A stretch of 64,000 bases of DNA from Aggregatibacter actinomycetemcomitans DSM 8324 (lineage in GTDB: Bacteria; Pseudomonadota; Gammaproteobacteria; Enterobacterales; Pasteurellaceae), in the NCBI RefSeq assembly GCF_000372365.1, contig NZ_AQUU01000009.1, positions 1 through 64,000 of the forward strand. The letters run 5' to 3'. The notes under the pieces are model-generated. The model was not told the DNA's origin, did not search any database, and saw nothing but the letters and a program-made list of their open reading frames with translations. The translations under genes and the position numbers were made by a program. Shown in pieces: positions 50,214 to 60,057 of this stretch (position 1 is the stretch's first letter; each line of letters starts with the position of its first letter).

Positions 50214-51502
50214 ATGAATCAACAACAGCTATTAAAATTTGATCGTGAACATATTTGGCATCCCTATGCAGCACTTCCACCAACTACACCGATTTATGCA
50301 GTAGAACGCGCAGAGGGCGTAATGATTATGCTTAAAGATGGACGTCAGCTGATTGACGGAATGTCATCTTGGTGGCAGCGTTACATGGTTATAATCACCC
50401 TCGTCTGAATGCAGCGGCAAATAAACAGTTGGCGCAAATGAGCCACATTATGTTCGGTGGGTTAACTCACGAACCGGCTATTAAACTGACACAAAAATTG
50501 TTACCTTTATTACCTTCGGGATTAGAACAAATCTTTTTTGCCGATAGTGGTTCCATTGCCGTTGAAGTGGCGATGAAGATGGCTATTCAGTATCAACATG
50601 CAAAAGGTGAAACTCAGCGATATAAATTTGCAACCATTCGTTCAGGTTATCATGGTGATACTTGGCATGCCATGTCGGTATGCGATCCGGTGACGGGGAT
50701 GCATAGCCTGTTTGCCAAAAGTTTGCCGGTGCAGTATTTCCTTCCACAGCCTCAAACTTCTTTTGGGCAACCATGGTGTGAAGAAGATATTGCACCATTG
50801 GCGGATTTATTGGAAAAACGAGGTGCAGAATTAGCCGCACTTATTCTTGAACCGGTAGTGCAGGGGGCGGGAGGAATGTATTTTTATTCGCCAATGTATT
50901 TAGTCCGAGCCCAACAACTTTGTCAACAATACGGCGTATTGCTAATTTTTGATGAGATTGCTACCGGTTTTGGTCGCACAGGAAAATTATTTGCGGCAGA
51001 ATATGCCGGCATTTCACCTGACATTATGTGTATCGGTAAGGCGTTAACCGGCGGTTATTTAACGCTGTCGGCAACCATTACAACCCGTGTTATTGCGCAA
51101 ACTATTTGTCGTGGTGAAGCACAATGTTTTATGCATGGACCGACGTTTATGGCAAATCCATTAGCTTGTGCCATTGCTACAGCATCAATTGATTTATTGC
51201 TGGAAAACGATTGGCAGGGCAATGTAAAACGTATTGAACAACAACTGAAAGCCGAATTGCAGATTGCGGAAAATTTTAATGCGGTGAAAGCTGTACGGGT
51301 ACTGGGTGCTATTGGTGTTTTGGAAATGTATGAACCGGTCAATTTAACCTCATTGCAGGTGCGTTTAGTGGCAAATGGCGTCTGGGTTCGCCCGTTTGGC
51401 AGATTAGTGTACTTAATGCCACCTTTTATTATCAGTCCGTCACAATTATCTGCATTAACTTCCGGTATGTTGGCGGCAATCAGAGAGGAATACTATGAAT
51501 AG
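50214..51502 (+). pseudogene. bioA: Adenosylmethionine-8-amino-7-oxononanoate aminotransferase, frameshifted
   Basis: The first frame gives FDREHIWHPYAALPPTTP to DGMSSWW and then [10 protein letters not shown] before a stop at 50408. The second frame resumes exactly where expected with [14 protein letters not shown] and runs to the end. Adding one G after TGGTGG near 50375 restores a single protein. The rest is intact, including the PLP region [14 protein letters not shown] and the lysine in [11 protein letters not shown]. BioA makes DAPA from KAPA. The overlap of its end with bioF is kept. It is either a recent loss or a sequencing error. Confidence 0.85.
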
Positions 51503-52670
51503 GTCGGATTATTTTTCCACACAACTGGGCATATTACGGCAAAAAGATCAATATCGCCGTTTCCCGCAAATTCACCATAACGGTAAGTTTGTTGAGCAAA
51601 ATGGACATCAGATGCTCAATTTGGCTTCTAATGATTATCTGGGGTTAGCCGGTGATGTATCGTTACAACAAGCTTTTCTTAAAAAATACATTGAAAAACT
51701 ACCGCACTTTACCTCCTCTTCGTCGCGCTTGCTAACCGGCAATTTCCCCGAATATGAAGCCCTTGAACAATTAATGGCAAATGCGTTTCGGCGGGAGGCA
51801 TGCTTGCTGTTTAATAGCGGTTATCACGCCAATATTGGTATTTTACCGGCAGTAGCCAATAAACAAACCTTGATCGTCGCTGACAAATTGGTACATGCCA
51901 GCATTATTGATGGTATTCGCCTGAGCAATTCCCCGTTTTTGCGGTATCGTCATAACGATTACGATCACTTGTATAACATTTTACACAAACAGTATCTTCA
52001 TTATGAACGCATTATTGTGGTGACGGAAAGTGTGTTCAGTATGGATGGGGATCTCGCAGACTTATCACAATTGGTTGCATTTAAAAAGCAATTTGACAAT
52101 GTTATGTTGTATGTGGATGAAGCACATGGCATTGGTGTTTATGGCGAACGGGGTCTGGGTGTTGCCGAACAGACAAATTGCCTACCTGACATTGATTTTT
52201 TGGTAGGGACTTTTGGTAAAGCGTTTGCTTCCATGGGCGCTTATGTGGTTTGTGATCGAGTCATTAAAGATTATTTAATTAACACTATGCGCCCTTTGAT
52301 CTTCAGCACAGCGTTACCGCCATTCAATGTGGCATGGACCACATTTCTCTTCGAAAAACAACCGCACTTTCAGGCTAAACGACAACATCTCATGCAATTA
52401 AGTGCGCGATTACGGCAGGTTCTCGCAGAGCAATTCAATATGCCAATGCCAAGTGAAAGCCATATAGTACCTTATATTTTAGGCGAAAATCAGCGCACTA
52501 TAAAAATAGCGCACCGCCTTCAACAATGTGGATATTATTGCTTACCTATTCGGCCGCCTACCGTTCCTGTCGGAACATCTCGCATTCGTTTGTCTTTAAC
52601 AGCCGATATGACCCATGATGAAATTGAACAATTTATAGAACAGTTATTTTATGCAATATCAATTAATTAA
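51495..52670 (+). CDS. bioF: 8-amino-7-oxononanoate synthase
   Basis: BioF, 391 residues, is the PLP enzyme that joins pimeloyl-ACP and alanine. [49 protein letters not shown] and the PLP lysine in [14 protein letters not shown] are intact, as is [15 protein letters not shown] near the end. It overlaps bioA by 8 bases and bioG by 20. Two uptake signals (51701 and 52361) fall within codons. Confidence 0.94.
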   Translation: MNRSDYFSTQLGILRQKDQYRRFPQIHHNGKFVEQNGHQMLNLASNDYLGLAGDVSLQQAFLKKYIEKLPHFTSSSSRLLTGNFPEYEALEQLMANAFRREACLLFNSGYHANIGILPAVANKQTLIVADKLVHASIIDGIRLSNSPFLRYRHNDYDHLYNILHKQYLHYERIIVVTESVFSMDGDLADLSQLVAFKKQFDNVMLYVDEAHGIGVYGERGLGVAEQTNCLPDIDFLVGTFGKAFASMGAYVVCDRVIKDYLINTMRPLIFSTALPPFNVAWTTFLFEKQPHFQAKRQHLMQLSARLRQVLAEQFNMPMPSESHIVPYILGENQRTIKIAHRLQQCGYYCLPIRPPTVPVGTSRIRLSLTADMTHDEIEQFIEQLFYAISIN

Positions 52671-53301
52671 CGTAAACCTGACACGTCGGCATTTAATCGT
52701 GTATTTCACCGGATGGGGTATGACACCATTGGTCATCCAACATTTAACATTACCGAAAGAACATGATTTGCTGGTTTGTTATGACTATCGGGATTTATCG
52801 CTTAATTTTGATTTTTCCTGTTATGAAAGTGTACGCTTAGTAGCATGGTCTATGGGTGTTTGGGTGGCTGAACATATGATGGGGCAAACACCATTACTTT
52901 CCGCCACTGCAATTAATGGCACGGGGCTCCCTATGCACAATGAATATGGCATCCCTTGTGCCGTATTTAAAGGCACTTTGGAAGCTTTTGATGAGGTCAA
53001 TCAACATAAATTTGAACGCCGAATGTGTGGTGACAAAAGTACATTACTACAATATCAATCGCTGGAAGGGCAGCGTTCAATTGAAGAAACACATGCCGAA
53101 TTGACCACACTTTATGAAGCATTGTTGACAAACCGGCAAAATGTCCCTCTGCACTGGACGAAAGCCATTATTGGCACGCAAGATCGTATTTTTCCTGTGC
53201 AGAATCAGCGTAATTACTGGCATTCTCGTTGTACGATGGTTGAAATGCTGGGTGGGCATTATTTGTTCCCATTACTACAAACATGGGCGCAATTATGGTG
53301 A
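52651..53301 (+). CDS. bioG: Pimeloyl-ACP methyl ester esterase BioG
   Basis: BioG (DUF452), 216 residues, removes the methyl group from pimeloyl-ACP methyl ester, the job done by BioH in E. coli. [16 protein letters not shown] carries the oxyanion Trp, the nucleophile is Ser67 in [13 protein letters not shown], and [16 protein letters not shown] and GGHYLFP supply the Asp and His. Its position between bioF and bioC matches H. influenzae. Confidence 0.92.
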   Translation: MQYQLINVNLTRRHLIVYFTGWGMTPLVIQHLTLPKEHDLLVCYDYRDLSLNFDFSCYESVRLVAWSMGVWVAEHMMGQTPLLSATAINGTGLPMHNEYGIPCAVFKGTLEAFDEVNQHKFERRMCGDKSTLLQYQSLEGQRSIEETHAELTTLYEALLTNRQNVPLHWTKAIIGTQDRIFPVQNQRNYWHSRCTMVEMLGGHYLFPLLQTWAQLW

Positions 53302-54059
53302 TCAAAAAAGAGCGTATAATGCAATGTTTCAATGCCGCATTAGAAACCTATGAAAAAAATGCCATTGCTCAACAACATATTGCCAATGATTTATTGAAAT
53401 TATTATTGGAAAAAGGTGGAAGCCGTTTTCATCGAGTGCTGGAAATTGGTTGCGGCACAGGTAATTTTACCCGTTTATTGATGCAAAATATTGAGGCAGA
53501 GCATTGGGATTGTAATGATTTGTGCGATGTTTCCGCTCAATTAATGCAGAATCTGCCACTTCGGAACTATAATTTTTACCAAGGATGTGGCGAATCTTTG
53601 GTCTTATCTGCTCAATATGATTTGATCGTTTCCGCCTCAACCATTCAATGGTTTTCCGATCCATTGGCTTTTTTGTACCGATGTTCGACACACTTAATAC
53701 CAAACAGTATGATTTTATTGAGTACATTTGCGCCGACGAATTTGCCTGAAATCAGGGCACTAAGCCAAATCGGTTTGGATTACCCTAATCTGGCACAATG
53801 GCGGGAAACATTAATGGCGAATTTTCATATTATTCACTTATCCCAAAAGGAAATTCGGCTAGAATTTGATTCCGCACTTTCAGTGCTGAGACATTTAAAA
53901 GATACCGGCGTCACAGCAACGAATAATCGAATTTGGAATCGTGAGAAAGTTGCTCGCTTTTGTGAGCAATATCATCAACATTACATCAATGAACAGGGTA
54001 AAGTTTCATTAACTTATGTGCCGATCTTCATGTTGGCACGAAAAAAAGAGAATGCATAA
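53295..54059 (+). CDS. bioC: Malonyl-ACP O-methyltransferase BioC
   Basis: BioC, 254 residues, methylates malonyl-ACP so that it can be elongated to pimelate. The SAM-binding motif is RVLEIGCGTGNFTRLLMQ, followed by CNDLCDVSAQLMQ and YDLIVSASTIQWFSDP. I start at ATG 53295, which overlaps the bioG stop (ATGGTGA); an earlier in-frame start would lie inside bioG. It ends one base into the bioD start. Confidence 0.93.
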   Translation: MVIKKERIMQCFNAALETYEKNAIAQQHIANDLLKLLLEKGGSRFHRVLEIGCGTGNFTRLLMQNIEAEHWDCNDLCDVSAQLMQNLPLRNYNFYQGCGESLVLSAQYDLIVSASTIQWFSDPLAFLYRCSTHLIPNSMILLSTFAPTNLPEIRALSQIGLDYPNLAQWRETLMANFHIIHLSQKEIRLEFDSALSVLRHLKDTGVTATNNRIWNREKVARFCEQYHQHYINEQGKVSLTYVPIFMLARKKENA

Positions 54060-54695
54060 TGGGAAAAGTATTGTTTGTTTCAGGCATTGATACCGATATT
54101 GGCAAATCCGTTGCCACAGGTTATTACGCTAGATACTCAATTGGGGTATTCGGTAATCACTCAGAAAATGGTGCAAACAGGTTGTTGCGATATTTCATCA
54201 GATATTTTAATTCACCGCAAAATTCAAGGTGTTGAATTAGCAGATGAAGATCGCAAAGGGGAAACCTGCTGCTATTTATTTGATTATCCTTGTTCACCCT
54301 ATTTAGCTGCATGTTTGCAAAATACCTATATTGATGAAAAAACGATTGAAAAATACACCGCACTCTTAGCGCAAAAATATGATTATGTTTTGCTGGAAGG
54401 AGCAGGCGGTTTGATGGTCCCTTATGCCGAGGGAAAGACAACCTTGGATTATATTACGGCACATAATTATCCGTTAATCTTGGTGACTTCCGGTAGATTG
54501 GGTAGCATTAATCATACATTGCTCAGTTTAGAAGTATGCGCGCATCAAAATATTAACGTGGATACATTGATTTATAATCTTTATCCGCCTACGGATAAAT
54601 TGATTACACAAGATACGCAACAATATTTCAAAAGCTATTTAGCCAAACGCTTTCCGACGACAAAATTTATGTTGATGCAAAAAATTGATTTTTAG
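54059..54695 (+). pseudogene. bioD: Dethiobiotin synthetase, frameshifted
   Basis: From ATG 54059 the first frame gives GKVLFVSGIDTDIGKSVATG (P-loop region) and YYA, then loses similarity. From about 54131-54137 the homologous protein continues in another frame as QLGYSVITQKMVQTG, then LLEGAGGLMVPYAE and LVTSGRLGSINHTLLSLEV, to the stop at 54695. Loss of 2 or 5 bases explains it. BioD closes the ureido ring of dethiobiotin; an intact product is not made unless the frame is corrected. Confidence 0.85.
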
Positions 54696-54728
54696 CATTG
54701 ATTTTCATGTTTATAACAATAATTTCCT

Positions 54729-54757
54729 TTGACTATTTTATTCCCAAAGAGTAATAT
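54729..54757 (+). promoter_or_regulatory. Sigma-70 promoter of yceD-rpmF-plsX
   Basis: TTGACT (54729-54734) and TAATAT (54752-54757) have a 17-base spacer and lie just before yceD, in the gap after bioD. Confidence 0.6.
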
Positions 54758-54766
54758 GCGCTCCCT

Positions 54767-55291
54767 ATGCAAAAGGTAAAGCTACCCCTAACTGTTGATC
54801 CGGTAAAAGACGCGCAACGAAGATTGGATTATCAGGGTTATTACTCCGTTAATCAATTAAGCCGCCTTGCCGAATCGGTCAGTAAAGTGCTCAGCGATGC
54901 ACAGGTTACATTATCGTTCTTTATTGATCCGCAAAAATTAGTTGTTATGCAAGGTCATGCCTGCGTTGATGTCAAGTTGACTTGTCACCGTTGTGGTGAA
55001 CCGTTTACACAAACCGTTGATTGTGAATTTTGCTACAGTCCGGTAGCTAGTTTTGATCAAATTTATGTATTGCCGGAGATCTATGAGCCAATTGAATTCA
55101 ATGAATTCGGTGAAATAGATTTACTCGGTGCGATTGAAGATGAACTCATTTTAAGTTTGCCGATTGTACCAATGCATTCATCTGAACACTGTGAAGTGTC
55201 CGTGGCGGAACAGGTTTTTGGCGAATTGCCGCAAGAGCTGGCGAAAAGACCGAACCCGTTCGCTGTATTAGCTAATTTAAAGCAAAAATAA
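54767..55291 (+). CDS. yceD: YceD (DUF177) 23S rRNA accumulation protein
   Basis: YceD, 174 residues, has the DUF177 pattern with a zinc-ribbon-like pair CHRCGEPF, followed by [23 protein letters not shown]. It precedes rpmF by 16 bases, the universal arrangement of this family. It affects 23S rRNA accumulation in bacteria and plants; the mechanism is not known. The start codon lies ten bases after the promoter -10, so the leader is very short or transcription begins elsewhere. Confidence 0.92.
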   Translation: MQKVKLPLTVDPVKDAQRRLDYQGYYSVNQLSRLAESVSKVLSDAQVTLSFFIDPQKLVVMQGHACVDVKLTCHRCGEPFTQTVDCEFCYSPVASFDQIYVLPEIYEPIEFNEFGEIDLLGAIEDELILSLPIVPMHSSEHCEVSVAEQVFGELPQELAKRPNPFAVLANLKQK

Positions 55292-55307
55292 TTTAGGAGT
55301 ATAGCCA

Positions 55308-55478
55308 ATGGCTGTTCAACAAAATAAAAAATCCCGTTCACGTCGTGATATGCGTCGTTCTCATGATGCGTTAACCACAGCTGCAGTCTCTGTTGATAAA
55401 GCAAGTGGTGAAACTCATTTGCGTCACCATGTAACCGCTGACGGTTACTATCGTGGTCGTAAAGTGATTAACAAGTAA
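55308..55478 (+). CDS. rpmF: 50S ribosomal protein L32
   Basis: L32, 56 residues: [20 protein letters not shown] at the start and [11 protein letters not shown] at the end are characteristic. It lies between yceD and plsX as in E. coli. TAGGAG lies upstream of the ATG. It is the form without zinc-binding cysteines. Confidence 0.95.
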
Positions 55479-55504
55479 TTATCCATTACAGCAAAGGTAA
55501 TCAC

Positions 55505-56524
55505 TTGAGTCGTCTAACCCTTGCGTTAGATGCGATGGGCGGGGACATAGGTCCCCGTATTACTATCCCTGCATCCATTTTAGCCTTGGAACGTGATCCA
55601 GCGCTTTTCCTCGTATTATTTGGCGATCGCCAACAAATTCTTCCGCTTTTATCCGCCGCTTCAAACACTGTTCGTCAACGTTGTGACATCATTCATTGCG
55701 CCCGCGTAATTGATAATCGCCAAGGTATTTCCTATGCGTTACGTCACAGTAAAGATACTTCAATGCGTTTAGCTATTGAAGCGGTACAAAAGGATACCGC
55801 GCAGGCTTGTGTCAGTGCCGGCGATACCGCCTTATTAATGGGGTTGTCAAAAATTTTATTACAGCCCCTTGAAGGCATTCATCGCCCCGCGCTTATCTCC
55901 GCGATTCCGACCATCACCGGTGAACGTACTATCATGCTTGATTTGGGCGCCAATCTGGAATGTGACGCGGAAAACCTATACCAGTTTGCGCTGATGGGGG
56001 CTATTTTTGCCGAGAATACGCTGGATTTGGTTTATCCTCGCATTGCGTTGTTGAATATCGGTATTGAAGCAGTGAAAGGGTATAAATCCCTGCGTGATGC
56101 CGCTGATTTACTGCAAAAAGATACCGCACTTAATTATATAGGGTTCATTGAAGGGAACTGCCTGTTAAACGGCATGGCGGATGTGATTGTCAGTGACGGT
56201 TTTGCCGGTAATATTGCCTTAAAAACCCTGGAGGGGGCGGCGAAGAATGTGATTTCCTTACTGAAAAGTGAGAAGAAAAATAGTATATTAAGCACGGTTT
56301 TCAGTTGTTTAATTCGGTCTTTATTCAAAGACAGATACCAACGACTAAAAAAAATCAACCCCGATCAATATAATGGCGCATCTTTGATTGGTTTGACTTC
56401 CGTGGTAGTAAAAAGTCACGGCAGCGCGAACCAAGAAGCTTTTGCCAATGCCATTGCCGATGCGGCGTTACAAGCCCGTCGTCAAATTCCGCAAAAAATT
56501 TTAGCGGGATTAAATAAGAATTAA
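55505..56524 (+). CDS. plsX: Phosphate acyltransferase PlsX
   Basis: PlsX, 339 residues, converts acyl-ACP to acyl-phosphate for phospholipid synthesis. [20 protein letters not shown] is the N-terminal signature, with [29 protein letters not shown] and [16 protein letters not shown] following. The start is TTG at 55505, matching the family N-terminus, with AAGG a few bases upstream. A terminator-like hairpin follows before fabH. Confidence 0.94.
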   Translation: MSRLTLALDAMGGDIGPRITIPASILALERDPALFLVLFGDRQQILPLLSAASNTVRQRCDIIHCARVIDNRQGISYALRHSKDTSMRLAIEAVQKDTAQACVSAGDTALLMGLSKILLQPLEGIHRPALISAIPTITGERTIMLDLGANLECDAENLYQFALMGAIFAENTLDLVYPRIALLNIGIEAVKGYKSLRDAADLLQKDTALNYIGFIEGNCLLNGMADVIVSDGFAGNIALKTLEGAAKNVISLLKSEKKNSILSTVFSCLIRSLFKDRYQRLKKINPDQYNGASLIGLTSVVVKSHGSANQEAFANAIADAALQARRQIPQKILAGLNKN

Positions 56525-56535
56525 ATATCATAGAT

Positions 56536-56558
56536 TAGTGAGTTCCCTCACTATTTTT
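56536..56558 (+). terminator. Intrinsic terminator or attenuator between plsX and fabH
   Basis: TAGTGAG (56536-56542), loop TTCC, CTCACTA (56547-56553), then five T. It has all parts of a Rho-independent terminator, although the stem is AT-containing and only 7 bp. It lies 12 bases after plsX and 13 before fabH, inside what is usually one operon. Confidence 0.65.
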
Positions 56559-56570
56559 AATGAGATGACT

Positions 56571-57521
56571 ATGTTTAGCAAAATTTTATCTACCGGTAGT
56601 TATTTACCTAAAAATATTCGCACCAATGCCGATTTAGAAAAAATGGTAGATACTTCAGATGAATGGATTGTGACCCGTTCCGGTATTCGCGAACGTCGCA
56701 TTGCCGATCCGAATGAAACCGTATCAACCATGGGCGTTAAAGCAGCGAAAAAAGCGATCGAAGCCGCAAACATTGACCCGCAGGAAATCGATCTTGTGTT
56801 GGTCGCTACAACCAGCAACTCTCATGCCTATCCGAGCGCTGCTTGCCAGATTCAGGGGATGCTGGAGATTGATGATGCCATTTCCTTCGACATTGCCGCC
56901 GCTTGCACCGGATTTGTGTATGCCTTGGGCGTTGCGGATCAATTTATTCGCACCGGTAAAGTAAAAAATGCGCTGGTGGTCGGTTCCGATTTAAACTCCC
57001 GCAAATTAGATGAAACGGATCGTAGCACGGTGGTGTTATTCGGTGATGGTGCCGGCGCGCTGATTTTACAGGCTTCCGAACAGGAAGGCATTATTTCCAC
57101 CCATTTGCATGCCTCTGCGGACAAGCACGCCGCCTTGGTGCTGCCGCAACCGGAACGCGGTGAAGCCAAATCAGGCTATATTGAAATGCAGGGTAACGAA
57201 ACCTTTAAACTTGCCGTGCGCGAGCTTTCCAATGTAGTGGAAGAAACCCTTGCCGCCAATAATTTAGATAAAAAAGATATTGATTGGTTAGTGCCTCATC
57301 AGGCAAATTTACGTATTATCACGGCGACGGCGAAAAAACTGGAAATGGATATGTCGCAAGTGGTGGTGACGCTGGATCGTTATGCCAATAACAGTGCGGC
57401 AACGGTGCCGGTGGCGCTGGATGAAGCGGTGCGTGACGGACGTATTCAACGCGGGCAGCTGCTCCTGCTGGAAGCCTTCGGCGGTGGTTGGACTTGGGGA
57501 TCCGCCCTGGTTAGGTTTTAA
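56571..57521 (+). CDS. fabH: Beta-ketoacyl-ACP synthase III
   Basis: FabH, 316 residues, starts fatty-acid synthesis from acetyl-CoA and malonyl-ACP. The triad is Cys112 in [11 protein letters not shown], His in VPHQANLRI and Asn in [15 protein letters not shown] start at [13 protein letters not shown] (56571); the open frame 11 codons upstream runs through the terminator hairpin. It is followed by an uptake-signal hairpin before fabD. Confidence 0.96.
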   Translation: MFSKILSTGSYLPKNIRTNADLEKMVDTSDEWIVTRSGIRERRIADPNETVSTMGVKAAKKAIEAANIDPQEIDLVLVATTSNSHAYPSAACQIQGMLEIDDAISFDIAAACTGFVYALGVADQFIRTGKVKNALVVGSDLNSRKLDETDRSTVVLFGDGAGALILQASEQEGIISTHLHASADKHAALVLPQPERGEAKSGYIEMQGNETFKLAVRELSNVVEETLAANNLDKKDIDWLVPHQANLRIITATAKKLEMDMSQVVVTLDRYANNSAATVPVALDEAVRDGRIQRGQLLLLEAFGGGWTWGSALVRF

Positions 57522-57545
57522 TAATGAAGATTTAATGAATTTTAT

Positions 57546-57594
57546 GACCGCACTTTTTAGGTATTGATGCGGATTGACACTTTAAAGTGCGGTC
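57546..57594. repeat. Inverted uptake-signal pair between fabH and fabD
   Basis: GACCGCACTTT (57546-57556) and AAAGTGCGGTC (57584-57594) form an 11-bp stem with a 27-base loop, followed by GGTTTTTC. It could end part of the fabH transcript or only serve DNA uptake. Confidence 0.7.
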
Positions 57595-57627
57595 GGTTTT
57601 TCTCACATTTTTAAGTAGGAAAAAAGT

Positions 57628-58566
57628 ATGAAAAAATTTGCAATGGTTTTCCCGGGACAAGGCTCTCAAGCCGTGGGTATGCTTGCCGAATTGGCGGTGG
57701 AATATCCTGTGGTGCAAGACACTTTCAAACGGGCATCCGAGGCGTTGGGCTATGATTTATGGCAATTGGTACAACAAGGTCCGGCAGAAGAGTTGAATAA
57801 AACCTGGCAAACCCAGCCTTCGCTTTTAGCTGCATCCGTGGCGATTTATCGCGTGTGGCAGGAAAAATATCCGCAATTAAAACCGGAAGTGATGGCGGGA
57901 CACAGTTTAGGCGAATATTCCGCGTTAGTATGTGCCGATGTGTTGGATTTCCAAGATGCGGTTAAATTGGTGGAATTGCGCGGTAAACTCATGCAACAAG
58001 CTGTACCGGAAGGCACCGGCGCCATGTATGCCATTATCGGGCTAGATAATGAAGCGATTATTAATGCTTGTAAACAGGTGGAACAAGGGGAAGTGGTGTC
58101 TGCAGTGAACTTTAATTCACTGGGACAAGTGGTCATTGCCGGTGCGAAAGCGGCGGTAGAACGTGCGGCAGCATTGTGTAAAGAAGCCGGCGCGAAACGT
58201 GCGTTACCGTTAGCGGTGAGCGTGCCTTCCCATTGTGCATTAATGAAACCGGCGGCGGATCAATTATCCGTTTCCTTAGAAAGTATTACCTTAAAAGCAC
58301 CGAGCGTTGCCGTATTAAATAATGTGGACGTGAAAGGGGAAAGCGAGGCGGAAGCCATTCGTCACGCCTTGGTTCGCCAGCTTTATAGCCCGGTGCGTTG
58401 GACTGAAACCGTGCAGAAAATGGCGGGCAACGGCGTGGAAGTGTTAGTGGAAATCGGTCCGGGCAAAGTGTTAAACGGGCTAACTAAACGTATTGTGGAT
58501 TCATTGCAGGCGGTTTCGGTGAACGATGTGAAATCCCTCGATTCAATTGAAGAATTATTCGCATAA
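57628..58566 (+). CDS. fabD: Malonyl-CoA:ACP transacylase
   Basis: FabD, 312 residues, loads malonate on ACP. MVFPGQGSQAVGMLAELA starts the fold, the nucleophile is Ser93 in AGHSLGEYSALV, and VSVPSHCALMKPAADQL carries the catalytic His. It precedes fabG by 24 bases. AGTAGGAAAAAAGT lies before the ATG. Confidence 0.96.
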   Translation: MKKFAMVFPGQGSQAVGMLAELAVEYPVVQDTFKRASEALGYDLWQLVQQGPAEELNKTWQTQPSLLAASVAIYRVWQEKYPQLKPEVMAGHSLGEYSALVCADVLDFQDAVKLVELRGKLMQQAVPEGTGAMYAIIGLDNEAIINACKQVEQGEVVSAVNFNSLGQVVIAGAKAAVERAAALCKEAGAKRALPLAVSVPSHCALMKPAADQLSVSLESITLKAPSVAVLNNVDVKGESEAEAIRHALVRQLYSPVRWTETVQKMAGNGVEVLVEIGPGKVLNGLTKRIVDSLQAVSVNDVKSLDSIEELFA

Positions 58567-58590
58567 TAATGAGTAAAAAGGAGTAAAACT

Positions 58591-59319
58591 ATGCAGGGCA
58601 AAATTGCACTCGTGACAGGCGCAACACGCGGTATCGGTCGTGCGGTGGCGGAAGAATTGACATCGAAAGGTGCGTTTGTGATCGGCACGGCAACATCTGA
58701 AAAAGGCGCGGAAACAATTTCCGCCTATTTAGGTGAAAAAGGCATAGGATTGGTATTAAACGTTGCCGATCAAGCCTCTATCGAAGGCGTATTGGAGCGC
58801 ATCAAAAAAGAATTCGGCGACATTGATATTTTAGTCAACAACGCCGGGATTACCCGTGACAATCTGTTAATGCGCATGAAAGATGAAGAATGGTTCGATA
58901 TTTTACAAACCAATTTAAGCTCCGTTTATCATCTTTCCAAAGCCATGTTACGCAGCATGATGAAAAAACGCTTCGGACGTATCATCAACATCGGTTCCGT
59001 CGTAGGTTCCTCCGGTAACCCGGGGCAAAGTAACTACTGCGCGGCAAAAGCCGGTTTAGTCGGTTTTAGTAAAGCCTTGGCGAAAGAAGTGGCCTCCCGC
59101 GGGATTACCGTAAACGTTGTGGCACCGGGCTTTATCGCAACAGATATGACCGAAGTATTAAGCGAAGAATTAAAAAACAACCTGCTGACCCAAATTCCGG
59201 CGGGACGTTTGGGCGAACCGAAAGACATTGCTAAAGCCGTGGCATTTTTAGCCTCCGACGATGCGGCATACATCAACGGTATAACGTTGCACGTTAATGG
59301 CGGAATGTACATGAGCTAG
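58591..59319 (+). CDS. fabG: 3-oxoacyl-ACP reductase
   Basis: FabG, 242 residues, is the NADPH-dependent short-chain dehydrogenase of fatty-acid elongation. TGATRGIGRAVAEEL is the cofactor motif, NNAG lies at residues 83-86, and the catalytic residues are Ser136, Tyr149 and Lys153 (SNYCAAKAGLVGFSKALA). AAAAGGAG precedes the start. It is followed by a 273-base gap with a separate acpP promoter. Confidence 0.96.
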   Translation: MQGKIALVTGATRGIGRAVAEELTSKGAFVIGTATSEKGAETISAYLGEKGIGLVLNVADQASIEGVLERIKKEFGDIDILVNNAGITRDNLLMRMKDEEWFDILQTNLSSVYHLSKAMLRSMMKKRFGRIINIGSVVGSSGNPGQSNYCAAKAGLVGFSKALAKEVASRGITVNVVAPGFIATDMTEVLSEELKNNLLTQIPAGRLGEPKDIAKAVAFLASDDAAYINGITLHVNGGMYMS

Positions 59320-59497
59320 GCGGTATTTGGCGAAAGGTTACGTGCGGTAAATAGGATAAAAGCAATAGCCAAACGTTCGGCTTAGTGTTAAAATCGCCTC
59401 CGCAATGTAACTTGGTTAGGTCGTTCAAGGGTTCGTGAAAGACGTAACTATTTTTTTTCACTGTATGTCTTTGTGAAAATTCAATGTTTTTTGAGGT

Positions 59498-59526
59498 TTG
59501 ACCTCTTGCCAAAAACGTTGTAAATT
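59498..59526 (+). promoter_or_regulatory. Sigma-70 promoter of acpP
   Basis: TTGACC (59498-59503) and TAAATT (59521-59526) have a 17-base spacer, 66 bases before the acpP start. ACP is needed in high amounts, so an own promoter is expected. Confidence 0.6.
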
Positions 59527-59592
59527 TTCGGTAAGTACATACACTACTTAACTTATCGCAATGAGCGAAAACTTAAACATAGGAAGAAACAA

Positions 59593-59823
59593 ATGAGCAT
59601 TGAAGAACGCGTAAAAAAAATCATCGTTGAACAATTAGGCGTGAAAGAAGAAGATGTAAAACCTGAAGCGTCTTTCGTTGAAGATTTAGGTGCGGATTCT
59701 TTAGATACTGTTGAATTGGTGATGGCTTTAGAAGAAGAATTCGATATCGAAATTCCGGATGAAGAAGCTGAAAAAATCACAACAGTTCAATCAGCGATTG
59801 ATTACGTTCAAAACAATCAATAA
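59593..59823 (+). CDS. acpP: Acyl carrier protein
   Basis: ACP, 76 residues, is highly acidic. The phosphopantetheine attachment is Ser36 in [19 protein letters not shown]. It follows fabG and ends the fab cluster; fabF, which follows acpP in E. coli, is not here. A strong terminator lies 10 bases after the stop. Confidence 0.97.
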   Translation: MSIEERVKKIIVEQLGVKEEDVKPEASFVEDLGADSLDTVELVMALEEEFDIEIPDEEAEKITTVQSAIDYVQNNQ

Positions 59824-59833
59824 TTGATTTGCT

Positions 59834-59868
59834 AATTTAGGCGGTTTTCATCACCGCCTAAATTTTTT
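59834..59868 (+). terminator. Rho-independent terminator of acpP
   Basis: AATTTAGGCGGT (59834-59845) and ACCGCCTAAATT (59853-59864) form a perfect 12-bp stem followed by a run of T. Confidence 0.92.
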
Positions 59869-60057
59869 CTGGTAATTCTACATTCCCGCCGTAAAAAACA
59901 CATTCAAAACCGACCGCACTTTCTGTGCTTTGCTTATTGAAATTTTCCCTGAAAGCAGTAGACTGGCGCACAATTTTTTAGCCTTGTACACAGCCTAAAA
60001 AATCTCTTCTCTTCTAACTTTAAATGTTACCCGTGAGTAACAGAAGGACAATTCAAA

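Noticed and set aside
50340-50420. Programmed frameshifting in bioA
   Set aside because: No slippery heptamer or following structure stands out at TGGTGGCAGCG; a lost G is simpler, and bioA is not known to use recoding.
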